Assembly: GCF_024585285.1 (NCBI RefSeq)
Contig: NZ_CP040755.1
Location: 4,278,001-4,342,000, forward strand
Reading direction: 5' to 3'
DNA: 64,000 nt
DNA from: Colwellia sp. M166
GTDB lineage: Bacteria > Pseudomonadota > Gammaproteobacteria > Enterobacterales > Alteromonadaceae
The notes beneath the pieces were generated by a model, which worked only from the letters and a program-made list of their open reading frames with translations, had not been told where the DNA came from and made no database searches. Of this stretch, positions 45,031 through 54,347 are shown piece after piece (position 1 is the stretch's first letter; each line of letters opens with the position of its first letter). A program made the position numbers and the translations under genes.

Positions 45031-45224
45031 GCTGTATTTATGTACAGAATATTGTAAATTATGCCAATTTACTAGAATACAATAGTACTTTTTGAAAATA
45101 ATAATCAAGTCCATTTAATTAACTAAAAATATTTAACTTTATAGTCAAATAACTATTGATTATGCTTTTCTAGTGTAAGGAAGGTATCTAGCAACTCCAT
45201 GACTAGAGACTTTATTATGCACTC

Positions 45225-48200
45225 TTAACCTATCGCCAACTTAGCCGTCTCATGCCACAAATATGCTGGCATGGGATGTTTAAGTTTCCAAGTAATATTC
45301 ATCGGTTGACTACCTTCATATTTGACAAAATCAACCGGGCCAAAGTTTACAAAGCCCATGGTTTTTCCATTTTCGTCTTTGGCTTGCTCGCGAACAAATA
45401 AAATGAATGTTTTGTTGTTTTCTTTTTGCTTGATATAGCCTAAACCTCGACCAGATTCTGGCTTAGCACTATTTTGTGTTTGCCAATGAAATAGCGTTGG
45501 GCTCATGGCATAGTCATGGTACATGGTGGTTGCTGAAAACTGATTTTCGTTCTTATTCAAAGTAACAAACAATAATTCTGTATTAGCGTCAGCTATGTTT
45601 AAAACACCTTCGCGGCTTGATGACTTTCTTGAAAAAACACTCTCACCAAAAGCGACAAAAATATGCTCTTTTGGATGGCGGACATGCATTTTTAGCGGTG
45701 ATGTATCTACCATTGGGTTGCCAACTTTTGGCATAGCAAATTCACTTACTTCTAGTTGTTCAATCAGTATATCGATTACTTCGCTGAGTTCTTTTTGAAG
45801 GCTTTTATCTCTGAGAGCTTTAATACTTTCTTCAAGGCGGTTAAAGCCAGCTTGTTTACCCGCTTTGTCCCAAAAGTCGTAATGACACATCAGGGTAAAT
45901 AAATGCTCAGAGTTTACTGTATCGCCTGTAAAGTTAGTTAATGGCAACGCAAAGTTGTTATCACAAAGGGCTTTAATAAAGCGTAAATAAGATATTGAAG
46001 TGCAGATCATTAATCGGTTGTTGATAGCGCGATAGTAAGCCGCATAAAGCGCCTGTTTACTTTCATCTATGGCTTTATTTTTACTTATCGCTATTAGGGC
46101 TTGCCAACCGCCAAACTTTCCAACTTTAACTTTGTAGATATCTTCTAAGGTAATATTAGGGTTGATATGTAAGAAGTTTTTTAATGTTAAAGGTAAATGA
46201 GTAACATGAGGGAAATTAATAATTAAGTTAATTAATCGGCTTTTATTCAGTGTTGCTTGGCTGATGTTTTTTAAGATCATGGTTTGAGTTTTTTCTTGTA
46301 ACTCAATACGACAACCCAAAGGCAAATGAGGAAAGCCTTGTTTAACTTCTTTTGCTATTGCTTGATTGGTTTTGCCAACTAATGCTCTAAACTTATGTGA
46401 AAAGTCGTATTCTGGTCGCGAATTGCCGACAAAATCTAATATTGTGCAACATTCTTTGTTATCGGTTAAACGCAGCCCGCGACCTAGTTGTTGTAAGAAT
46501 ATCGTCAAGCTTTCTGTTGGGCGTAAAAACAGTAAAGTATCAAGCTCTGGAATATCGACACCTTCATTAAAGATATCGACCACAAACAGTACGTTTATTT
46601 GCTTTGATTTTAAGCGTTGCTGCATGATTTCACGATCTTTACTGTTATCGCTGGTTAGCACGCCACAAGCTATATTTTTCAGAGTAAATTTTTTCGCCAT
46701 AAAATTTGCGTGTTCTTTACTGACACAAAATGCCAGCGCGCGCATTTGAGCGATATCAGTAACAATTTCATCAAGACTTTGTAGTATTCGTAAAACACGT
46801 TGGTCGTTATAAGTATAAAGGTTGGTTAATTCAGCAATGTCATAACGGCCTTTAGACCATTTTATTTTGCTCAGATCGGTATCGTCATCGATAGCAAAGT
46901 ATTGAAAGGGTGAAAGGTGGCGTTGGTTAATCGCTTCAGGTAAGCGTATTTCAGCGGCAATTACATGGCAAAAATCACTAAGAATATCTGTACCATCGTG
47001 ACGCTCGGGTGTCGCGGTTAATCCTAATAGTATTTTCGGGCTAAAGTGTTTTAATATTTCGCGGTAGCTTTTGGCTGCAATATGATGAACTTCGTCGATA
47101 ACAATATAATCAAAGTAATCTTCACTTAACGCTAAAGTGTCAATTGGGTTGCTCATTTGTGAATTTAAGCTTTGAATAGAAGCGAAAAGGTGGTGATATT
47201 TGCTTGGTTTGTTATTGCCGACCCATAATTCGCCAAAACTACTATTTTTTAATACGCCACGATATGCGCCTTGTGCCTGCTTTAAAATTTCTTCTCTATG
47301 GGCAATAAATAAGAACTTAGCTTCAGGGTTTTTATCGTAAAAACGAGCAAAGTCGAAAGCTGAAATAATGGTTTTACCTGTACCTGTAGCGGCAACCACT
47401 AAGTTGCGATAACGATTATGTAAATTACGCTCAACCTGTAGTTTTTCTAATATAGTTAGTTGGTGAGAATGAGGTTTTATATCGAAATAAAAGCTCGGCG
47501 CTGCATTGTTAAAACTGCCTTTTGCTGCTTGCAGGGCGTCATGGAGCTTTTCTTTACTCTCTGCTTTGCCATCAAAGTGTTCAAAGTCAGGTGACTGCCA
47601 ATAGGTTTCAAAGGTACTGAGCGACTTTTCAATAATATGGGGGATTTCTTGTGAGGTGATTTTTAAATTCCATTCTAAACCACTGGTTAATGCTGAATGT
47701 GATAAATTAGAAGAGCCAATATAGCCAGTATGAAAGCCTGTGTTTCGCTTAAATAAATAAGACTTCGCGTGTAATCTTTCACGGTTAGTGTTGTAGCTGA
47801 GCTTTACTTCGGTGTTTGGTAGAGAGGCTAAGAACTCAACGGCTTTGGCATCGGTCGCGCCCATGTAAGACGTGGTGATTATTTTTAGCTGTTTGCCACT
47901 ACGGGTAAATGCTTCTAACTCGTTTTTAAATATTCGAATACCAGCCCACTTGATAAAAGACACTAACCAATAAATTTTATCAGATGATTGGATCTCTCTT
48001 TTGATCTCAGTCTCTAGCGAGATACCAACATTACTGCCACAAAATAATTCACTTTGGCTAAGCCCAGTAATCGGCATTATTGATTCAACGTACTTGGGTA
48101 AGTCTGCTGCAATAGGATTGGATTTATCAAATAGTGCGGTAAGAATTTTACCTTGGCTGTCTAACAGGTTTTCACTGATCAGTGCTTCATCGCGAATATG

Positions 48201-48437
48201 CTGACTAAGCCATTGCACGATAGTATTGGCGAGTTTTATTTGCTGATGGATTCTACTATCGCCGTTGGGTACCGAGTCCATGGCAATTTCAATAATTCGC
48301 GTTAAAAATCGTGATAATAGCGTTGCGGCTTCACCAGCTTCTAATGTGCGCTCGCCAACATAAAAGGCATCACGATCTAAATTTTGCTCAACCAACTGTG
48401 TAATGAGTTGTTCATAAATACCCGTTTGAGACATCAA
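45225..48437 (-). CDS. PLD-domain / SF2 helicase / DUF3427 protein
   Basis: 1070 aa. An N-terminal helical region is followed by a phospholipase-D-type nuclease domain with HAK at 223-225 and GSSNLSHSAL. The SF2 helicase has VVAATGTGKTIISAF (Walker A, about 349-357), VIDEVHHIAAKSY (DEVH), LLGLTATPERHDGTD and QQLGRGLRLTDNK (motif VI). The C-terminal region, with FVAFGESVFSRKSSSREGVLN, ATTMYHDYAMSPTLFHWQTQN and LGYIKQKENNKTFILFVREQ, is DUF3427. Proteins with this layout are widespread in accessory DNA and are suspected in phage defence or restriction. It lies next to the hicAB-SecB-like operon. Confidence 0.9.
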   Translation of the reverse strand: MMSQTGIYEQLITQLVEQNLDRDAFYVGERTLEAGEAATLLSRFLTRIIEIAMDSVPNGDSRIHQQIKLANTIVQWLSQHIRDEALISENLLDSQGKILTALFDKSNPIAADLPKYVESIMPITGLSQSELFCGSNVGISLETEIKREIQSSDKIYWLVSFIKWAGIRIFKNELEAFTRSGKQLKIITTSYMGATDAKAVEFLASLPNTEVKLSYNTNRERLHAKSYLFKRNTGFHTGYIGSSNLSHSALTSGLEWNLKITSQEIPHIIEKSLSTFETYWQSPDFEHFDGKAESKEKLHDALQAAKGSFNNAAPSFYFDIKPHSHQLTILEKLQVERNLHNRYRNLVVAATGTGKTIISAFDFARFYDKNPEAKFLFIAHREEILKQAQGAYRGVLKNSSFGELWVGNNKPSKYHHLFASIQSLNSQMSNPIDTLALSEDYFDYIVIDEVHHIAAKSYREILKHFSPKILLGLTATPERHDGTDILSDFCHVIAAEIRLPEAINQRHLSPFQYFAIDDDTDLSKIKWSKGRYDIAELTNLYTYNDQRVLRILQSLDEIVTDIAQMRALAFCVSKEHANFMAKKFTLKNIACGVLTSDNSKDREIMQQRLKSKQINVLFVVDIFNEGVDIPELDTLLFLRPTESLTIFLQQLGRGLRLTDNKECCTILDFVGNSRPEYDFSHKFRALVGKTNQAIAKEVKQGFPHLPLGCRIELQEKTQTMILKNISQATLNKSRLINLIINFPHVTHLPLTLKNFLHINPNITLEDIYKVKVGKFGGWQALIAISKNKAIDESKQALYAAYYRAINNRLMICTSISYLRFIKALCDNNFALPLTNFTGDTVNSEHLFTLMCHYDFWDKAGKQAGFNRLEESIKALRDKSLQKELSEVIDILIEQLEVSEFAMPKVGNPMVDTSPLKMHVRHPKEHIFVAFGESVFSRKSSSREGVLNIADANTELLFVTLNKNENQFSATTMYHDYAMSPTLFHWQTQNSAKPESGRGLGYIKQKENNKTFILFVREQAKDENGKTMGFVNFGPVDFVKYEGSQPMNITWKLKHPMPAYLWHETAKLAIG

Positions 48438-48514
48438 TATTCCTTATTGTGTTAAATGCTTTGTAAGAGTATTCCTAAATCGGAAAATTAATACTTTTAA
48501 GCACTATTTTACTT

Positions 48515-49678
48515 TTACAAATAACTCTTTTCAGCCTTGGTCACTTTTTCTAAATAGCGACGAGACTCTGCTTTTGGGTGTTTCTTTGTCAGTAAATAAT
48601 AAACGTCTTTAGCAGATTTTGTATTGAGCACTTTCATGGCTGTGGTACGGTTGCTATGAAAGGTTTTTAATACATTACCGCTACCACCGTTGTAGGCGGA
48701 AATAATCGAATAGTGGCGGCTGGTGGCATTAGTAACGTCTTTCAAATAGTTATTGTTGAGAATGTGTAAATAGGCTGCGCCAATATCAATATTAAAGGCG
48801 GGATCAAAAAGTTGCTGTTTGGTTGGTGCGCCGGGTTGCTTTTTAATACGTTGATAAACATCAGCACCGGCAGTTTTGGGCACTACTTGCATTAGGCCAT
48901 AAGCATTGGCACTACTGACAGCAAAAGGGTTAAAGCTGCTTTCGGTTTCAATTATTCCGTAGATAAGTTGCGGTGATATTTGATAACGCTTAGCAGAGGC
49001 CAGTACATATTGGCTGTATTTTTCTTCACGTAAATGTTGGTGTTGTTTAACCATGCTAATGCTAACCGCATAAATCTGTTTGCTATTTTTAGTATATTTT
49101 TGCAGCTTAAACTCGGTTAAATATTTCGAAAATCGATTAGCACGCCATTGGTATTGAATGGGCTTTTTGTCTTGGTCTATCACTTGCTGATATAAATAAG
49201 GTTTGCCTGAAAGTGTTGGCGCATCGCTAGAAAATATATCGGTTTTATTTGGATCTGCGCTTGTTAGCAACGTCGTAACGATGGCGCTTTGTAAATTGCT
49301 GATAGTTTTCGCTTGCGAACTGTCGGCGAGTGTTTCAATTAAAATGCGGCCTTTTTCAAAGTCTACAATGGCACGGGCTTTATAATCGTTAGTATATTTA
49401 ACTAGTTTTTTATTGCTGGGAAGCTGTGGTTTATCTTCACCCCAAACGTTATTTATATGCTTGCTTAGTTCATCGAGCAAGGCTTTGATATTGGTGATGT
49501 CTTGTTGAATAAGTTTGTTGGTTTTAATTGCTTGATTGGCAATGCTAACCACATCAGTATCGTCAGATTTTATTTGTTTAATTAAGCTTTCAACACTACG
49601 AATTGAGGCAAGATCGGCTGTACTCTTACAGCTGATTAAACTTATTACGATAAGTAGTAGTAATATTTTTTTAAACAT
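48515..49678 (-). CDS. mltC: Membrane-bound lytic murein transglycosylase (MltC-like)
   Basis: 387 aa. Lipobox ISC (Cys17), then a MltC-type N-terminal domain (about residues 60-200), then an SLT domain with catalytic Glu in YGIIETESSFNPFAVSSANAYGLMQVVPKTAG and AYLHILNNNYL...ISAYNGGSGNVLKTF. It cleaves peptidoglycan glycan strands at the outer membrane. The SRRYLEKV end is also typical. It starts the ordinary chromosomal part to the right of the accessory island. Confidence 0.93.
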   Translation of the reverse strand: MFKKILLLLIVISLISCKSTADLASIRSVESLIKQIKSDDTDVVSIANQAIKTNKLIQQDITNIKALLDELSKHINNVWGEDKPQLPSNKKLVKYTNDYKARAIVDFEKGRILIETLADSSQAKTISNLQSAIVTTLLTSADPNKTDIFSSDAPTLSGKPYLYQQVIDQDKKPIQYQWRANRFSKYLTEFKLQKYTKNSKQIYAVSISMVKQHQHLREEKYSQYVLASAKRYQISPQLIYGIIETESSFNPFAVSSANAYGLMQVVPKTAGADVYQRIKKQPGAPTKQQLFDPAFNIDIGAAYLHILNNNYLKDVTNATSRHYSIISAYNGGSGNVLKTFHSNRTTAMKVLNTKSAKDVYYLLTKKHPKAESRRYLEKVTKAEKSYL

Positions 49679-49762
49679 AAAACTCTGACCTTTAATTTGT
49701 CACGGTTAATTTATTTACGGTAAATTTATAATGGTTAAGTGTTGAGCTCGTACTTTGCTTCA

Positions 49763-50548
49763 TTATTTCAGCTGGCTTTGTCGTTCGTTTTTATGTTCGT
49801 TCGCTGTTAATAATATGCTGAACTGCTCTGCGGCTTGTTTTGCCCAAACATTGTAAGCTAACGTTGATGGATGCATACCGTCTGTTGCCAAAAATTCAGG
49901 GTTAAAGGGTATATCAACCGTTAATACTGAGCACTTGTTGTTAGCGCCTTGATGTTGATTAGCAAGTACCGCGGCCATTAAAGTATTTAGCTTAGTCGCG
50001 CGTAAACCTAACCACCAACGCAGTGGTTGAGGCAGGGCGGTAAATAAATGCATAGGAGGAACGCTGGAAAATAATACCTTGTCGGCGCTAAACTTGCTGC
50101 TCAATATCGTAATCAAAGTATTTATGTTTTCAGTCCATTGCGCTTGGCGGGTGAAATGCGTGACGTCATTGACACCAACTGAAATTAAAACAAGATCAAA
50201 TTTTTGCGCTGGTAATAAGGCAAGTTCGTTAATGATGTCAGTAGATGTTAAGCCGCTACTGGCGATTAACTGCCAGTTTATTGGATGTTGCTTGGTAAGT
50301 AATAGCGGTAACTGTCCTGCCAATGCTTGCTTTTGCTGATTAACACCAACGCCGGCTGCTGCAGAGTCGCCAAGAATCAGTAATTTAATGGCATTGTTTT
50401 TGCCGCTATTTCCTGTGCGTTCGCCTGTCGCTTCAGGTAGTTTTATTATCGTAAGTCGCACCCAAACGGCTTGTAGCAATAACAAAGGCAACAGCAAGGC
50501 AAAAATAGCATAATAAACTACCAGCTCGTAACAGGCTTTTATCTTCAA
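49763..50548 (-). CDS. SGNH/GDSL-family hydrolase
   Basis: 261 aa. An N-terminal membrane anchor (YYAIFALLLPLLLLQAVWV), then SGNH blocks: block I LLILGDSAAAGVGV (catalytic Ser), Gly block SSGLTSTDIINELALL, block III LVLISVGVNDVTHF (Asn) and block V DGMHPSTLAYNVWA (Asp and His). Probably a lipase or esterase on the periplasmic side; substrate unknown. It is 20 bp from the YgjV-like gene on the same strand. Confidence 0.9.
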   Translation of the reverse strand: MKIKACYELVVYYAIFALLLPLLLLQAVWVRLTIIKLPEATGERTGNSGKNNAIKLLILGDSAAAGVGVNQQKQALAGQLPLLLTKQHPINWQLIASSGLTSTDIINELALLPAQKFDLVLISVGVNDVTHFTRQAQWTENINTLITILSSKFSADKVLFSSVPPMHLFTALPQPLRWWLGLRATKLNTLMAAVLANQHQGANNKCSVLTVDIPFNPEFLATDGMHPSTLAYNVWAKQAAEQFSILLTANEHKNERQSQLK

Positions 50549-50568
50549 AACTTTTCCTAACGATTTGT

Positions 50569-51081
50569 TTACGAAGAAAGTTTAACCGTTTTTTTCGCAA
50601 TATAATATCGATAATAACCAATGGCACTACTGCCAACAAAAATCACTTCAACTAATATGCCGACAGGTGTCCATAAAAGCAGGTTATGCAGTAGCCACAA
50701 TGAACCGCCCGTTACCATCATCGCGCGTAAAAATTTATCGTTATGGCTAAATGACCCAACCGTAACGAATACTGTTGCGATAAAGCCAATAATACTTAAA
50801 GCACCGTTGTAGGTGGCTATGGTGATCAGTAGGCTGACGCTAAGTGCTGCCACTGATAGCCATTGAAACTTCCACTTAATTGAAATTAAAAACCGTAAAC
50901 TTGAAAATAAAAATATATAGCCTGCTGTTTGCTGTTCCAGCAATAAATAATGCATGCCATTAAAGAGGCAACTAACGGATAAGGCCGCTAGAATGTAATT
51001 TTTGTTTTTTAGTTGCATGGCACAACACTCAATAATAAGTGTGACGGTAACAAGCAATTGAGAAAGTAAAAAGTCAGGCAT
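50569..51081 (-). CDS. YgjV-family inner-membrane protein
   Basis: 170 aa with about six short hydrophobic segments, for example IIECCAMQLKNKNYILAALSVSCLFNGMHYLLLEQQTAGYIF and GGSLWLLHNLLLWTPVGILVEVIFVGSSAIGYYRYY. This is the pattern of the YgjV (Imp-YgjV) family. Function is not known. It is upstream of the SGNH hydrolase gene and probably cotranscribed with it. Confidence 0.82.
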   Translation of the reverse strand: MPDFLLSQLLVTVTLIIECCAMQLKNKNYILAALSVSCLFNGMHYLLLEQQTAGYIFLFSSLRFLISIKWKFQWLSVAALSVSLLITIATYNGALSIIGFIATVFVTVGSFSHNDKFLRAMMVTGGSLWLLHNLLLWTPVGILVEVIFVGSSAIGYYRYYIAKKTVKLSS

Positions 51082-51424
51082 AATAGTGATTTAAAAATAA
51101 CTTGTTTTATATAGAAATTGTCGGTAACAGCAGCGCTTTAAACGCTGTTTGACATGGAGATTAGTGGTTGTATTGAGCTTAACCACGAAACCTGTAGATA
51201 ATTTTTAAGCTGCTTATAGCTAAATTGTTGCATTACTATACTATCAGCAATCGAATTTAACATCTTAGCTTGCTTTGTTATAAATTGTAACTGCAGTTGA
51301 AAATTTGGCTGATAATTTGGTTTTTATTTTTAATTGCTTTGAAAGTGGCTTTTAAATTGCGGCTAACTTGATTTTAGCTGTTTTTTATTCGAATGCCGAG
51401 TGTGGCACTTAAACGAGGATAAAG

Positions 51425-51571
51425 TGGCGGGTTTTAGCGTTATCCGCCATTTGTTAATGCTTACTACTTTGTTAATGCTTACGAGTGATACTCGCATGAC
51501 TTTTCATCAAGTCAGTTTGCTAGTAAAAAATAAATATTGCTGTATCACTAAAGATTTTAGTAATACAGCAA
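51425..51571. repeat. Cluster of hairpins and a 15-bp direct repeat in a gene-free stretch
   Basis: TGGCGG/CCGCCA arms (51425-51449), a direct repeat TTTGTTAATGCTTAC separated by a few bases (about 51450-51482), CGAGT-GAT-ACTCG (51482-51494) and a 16-bp near-perfect hairpin starting TTGCTGTATCACTAAA (51537-51571). The last could terminate the hemerythrin gene, 57 bp after its stop. No gene is supported in 51082-51627. Confidence 0.45.
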
Positions 51572-51627
51572 GTATACATGGTGGCTAATGACCGGTGTTT
51601 AAGTGTCATTACCTTGGGTCAGCGTAG

Positions 51628-52194
51628 CTATTTAGCGCCTCTTTGGCTTAACAGTTCACTATATTCTTTATCTGTGCCATTGATATGATTTATTAACCAA
51701 TTAGCGAGAAACTCACTAATTTCATTTAATGCTTCATGACCTTTTTCATTGTATAAATCCATAAAACGTTCAACTTGTTTAATCATTTGTTTATGTTGGG
51801 CTTTATGAGCCACTAAGTTAGGATAATCATGTTGTTCTAATAGCTTTTCCTCACGATCAAAGTGGTACTTGGTATAATTGATCAAGTCATTAAGCGCTTC
51901 TCGCTCGAATTCTTCGCTCATTGCATAGTCATAAGCAGTGGTAAAATGGTTAAGTAAACTGATCAGTTTTTTGTGATCATTATCTAAGCTTTCAATACCA
52001 ACACTGTATTCTTCTTTCCATTGTATTTCGTTGGTTTTATTTACTTTCTCATAAAGCACTGGGGTTAACGCCAAGACAACAATGAGTAGCCAAGATATCG
52101 GGTTAGTTATGCTTGATAAGAAGCCTAAAAATATGGCAACAATAATCAACCCAACTATGGCTGCGTATATTAAAGATTTATTGCGACTATTCAT
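51628..52194 (-). CDS. Bacteriohemerythrin with N-terminal membrane anchor
   Basis: 188 aa. Two N-terminal membrane segments (about residues 9-28 and 33-47) are followed by a hemerythrin domain starting WKEEYSVGIESLDNDHKKLISLLN. The di-iron ligands are the His of DNDHKK, HFDREEKLLEQH (His, Glu, His), HKAQHKQ and HINGTDKEY (His, Asp). Such proteins bind oxygen or nitric oxide. It is divergent from nirS and shares a region with two FNR/DNR boxes, so it probably scavenges or senses NO or O2 during denitrification. Confidence 0.93.
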   Translation of the reverse strand: MNSRNKSLIYAAIVGLIIVAIFLGFLSSITNPISWLLIVVLALTPVLYEKVNKTNEIQWKEEYSVGIESLDNDHKKLISLLNHFTTAYDYAMSEEFEREALNDLINYTKYHFDREEKLLEQHDYPNLVAHKAQHKQMIKQVERFMDLYNEKGHEALNEISEFLANWLINHINGTDKEYSELLSQRGAK

Positions 52195-52288
52195 AAGTAG
52201 TACTCAATTAAAGGTTTTGGTTAAGTTATCTTGCTCACGCCGATTCTAATACGAATTACCTGTGATGCGCGTAAAACCTATTTATTTG

Positions 52289-52302
52289 TTGACCTCGATC
52301 AA
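52289..52302. promoter_or_regulatory. FNR/DNR box 1 between the hemerythrin gene and nirS
   Basis: TTGAC-CTCG-ATCAA, one mismatch from TTGAT-N4-ATCAA, about 95 bp upstream of the hemerythrin start; likely serves that gene. Confidence 0.7.
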
Positions 52303-52337
52303 GTTGTAAATCTATTCCGTTCGTAAACTTTTAAAAC

Positions 52338-52351
52338 TTGATCTGCATCAG
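52338..52351. promoter_or_regulatory. FNR/DNR box 2 between the hemerythrin gene and nirS
   Basis: TTGAT-CTGC-ATCAG, one mismatch from consensus, 49 bp (centre to centre) from box 1. A start about 41 bp downstream would give nirS a leader of about 200 nt; no closer box exists. Confidence 0.65.
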
Positions 52352-52587
52352 GTTATTTCTTCGCAAAGTAATGAATAGTTGCACTACTTTATATTTGCGC
52401 TCTGAAGTTGAAATTTATAAGTAAGCAGTTACTCAATTCAGTATTTCAGAACAACATTTTATAAGCAGCTCATTTGTCTAACTATTGTCTGCATTACTAA
52501 GTAGCTGATAGAAATTTTAGATGGATAAAAAAACATAATATTTTAAAAAACATAAAGCTAGTTAATTTTGTAAATGGAGATGATCCT

Positions 52588-54216
52588 ATGAAAACGATTA
52601 AATATAGTCTTTCAGCACTTGGTTTAGCTATCGGTATGGCAGCTACTGGTCTTAGTATGACCGTATCAGCAGCAGAGCCAACGCTATCTAAAGCAGATTT
52701 TGAAAAAGCACAATTACATTACTTCCAGCGTTGTGCTGGTTGTCATGGTGTTTTACGTAAAGGCGCTACCGGTAAAAATCTTGAGCCAGAAAACACGCTT
52801 AAGAAAGGCCAAGCACGTTTAGAGAAAATTATTTCTTTAGGCACAGAAGGCGGCATGAATAACTTTGATGACTTGTTCAATAAAAAAGAAATCAGTGACT
52901 TGGCGACATTTATTCAAATGACTCCGCCAGTACCGCCAGAAATGTCTTTAGAGCAAATGCGTTCTTACACGAAAGAATATATTGCACCAAAAGATTACCC
53001 AACTAAACCTATGCATGGTTTAAATTGGCAAAACTTCTTTGTTGTTATCGAGCGTGACGCAGGTACTGCGGCAATTATTGATGGCGATACGAAAAAAATC
53101 ATTACTCATATCGATACTGGCTATGCGGTTCATGTAATTAAAGGCACTGAGCATCATAAAGTTGATCATGCGAAAGATGTTGGTCGTTTTTGGTACACCA
53201 TTGGTCGTGACGGTAAAGTTAACAAAATCGATTTATGGCAAACACCTGACAAAATGCTAGTTGCTGAAACTAAAATGGCATACGACGCACGTGATATTGC
53301 GGTATCAGGTGACGGTAAATACGTTATTGCTGGCGGTTACTGGCCTGCGCATTTCGTTATCATGGATGCAGAAACATTAAACCCACTTAAAGTGGTTTCA
53401 ACTCGTGGTTATAATACCAAAGGTGAATTTATTAACGAAGCACGTGTAGCGGCAATTTATACTGCGCCAAATACGTCTTCTTTCATCGTTGCGGTTAAAG
53501 AAACCGGTCAAATGTTACAAGTTGATTATAACGATTTAGACAACTTAACCATTACTAGCATTGCTTCTGCAGAATTCTTACATGATGGTTTCTTTGATCC
53601 TACCGGTCGTTACTTCCAAATTGCTGCTAACGCATCAAACGCTATGGTAGTTGTTGATACTAAAGAACGTGCGTTAGAAAAAATCATCAAAGTTGACAGC
53701 TTACCTCATCCAGGTCCAGGTGCTAACTGGGTTGATGAAGAGTGTGGGCCAGTGGGCGGCACAACTCACTTAGGTGTTGGACTAGTATCTGTTTGGGGTA
53801 ATGATCCGATTGGACATCCAGACAATGCATGGAAACTTTGTTATGAAGTTGAAACTGACGGTGCTGGTGTATTCATCCGTACTCACGAAACGTCTGACTA
53901 CGTATGGGCTGATCAACTTAAACACCCTGAGCCAGAAATTCAACAATCTGTACAAGTTTTTGATAAGAAAACCCATGAAATCGTTAAAACTATCCGTGTA
54001 ACAACAGAGCCAGGTAAAGCGGCACTTCACATGGAATTCAATAACGACGGCAGTGAAGTTTGGGTTTCAGTATGGAACCGTAAAGATGCGAAAAACCCAA
54101 CGGGCGAAATCGTAGTTTATGATGCGAAAACACTTAAAGAAAAAACACGTATCAAAGGCTTAACAACGCCAACAGGTAAGTTCAACGTATTTAACCGTAT
54201 GAACCACAAAACCTAA
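52588..54216 (+). CDS. nirS: Cytochrome cd1 nitrite reductase
   Basis: 542-aa periplasmic enzyme reducing nitrite to nitric oxide. Signal peptide to about residue 29 (ATGLSMTVSAAEP). The cytochrome c domain has the heme motif CAGCHG (residues 49-53), then a linker (PPEMSLEQMRSY) and the eight-bladed d1-heme propeller with blocks such as FFVVIERDAGTAAIIDGD, SGDGKYVIAGGYWPAHFVIMD, DGFFDPTGRYFQIAANASN and GTTHLGVGLVSVWGND. Genes for d1-heme synthesis are not in this window. The NapC/NirT-type fusion follows in the same direction. Confidence 0.97.
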   Translation: MKTIKYSLSALGLAIGMAATGLSMTVSAAEPTLSKADFEKAQLHYFQRCAGCHGVLRKGATGKNLEPENTLKKGQARLEKIISLGTEGGMNNFDDLFNKKEISDLATFIQMTPPVPPEMSLEQMRSYTKEYIAPKDYPTKPMHGLNWQNFFVVIERDAGTAAIIDGDTKKIITHIDTGYAVHVIKGTEHHKVDHAKDVGRFWYTIGRDGKVNKIDLWQTPDKMLVAETKMAYDARDIAVSGDGKYVIAGGYWPAHFVIMDAETLNPLKVVSTRGYNTKGEFINEARVAAIYTAPNTSSFIVAVKETGQMLQVDYNDLDNLTITSIASAEFLHDGFFDPTGRYFQIAANASNAMVVVDTKERALEKIIKVDSLPHPGPGANWVDEECGPVGGTTHLGVGLVSVWGNDPIGHPDNAWKLCYEVETDGAGVFIRTHETSDYVWADQLKHPEPEIQQSVQVFDKKTHEIVKTIRVTTEPGKAALHMEFNNDGSEVWVSVWNRKDAKNPTGEIVVYDAKTLKEKTRIKGLTTPTGKFNVFNRMNHKT

Positions 54217-54347
54217 TAAGTACCTTAATTGGTCGGTGGTATGTTGAGCATTAATTTACTTAAATAAATACCACTGTATCAAGTTAAGTAGTGGGTATAG
54301 CTGATGTTATACCCACGTATTTTCGCTTTATTCTGTAAGAGTCAATT

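Noticed and set aside
51400..51588. 62-aa open frame on the plus strand
   Set aside because: Lies across a hairpin and direct-repeat cluster, has no ribosome site and a low-complexity translation.
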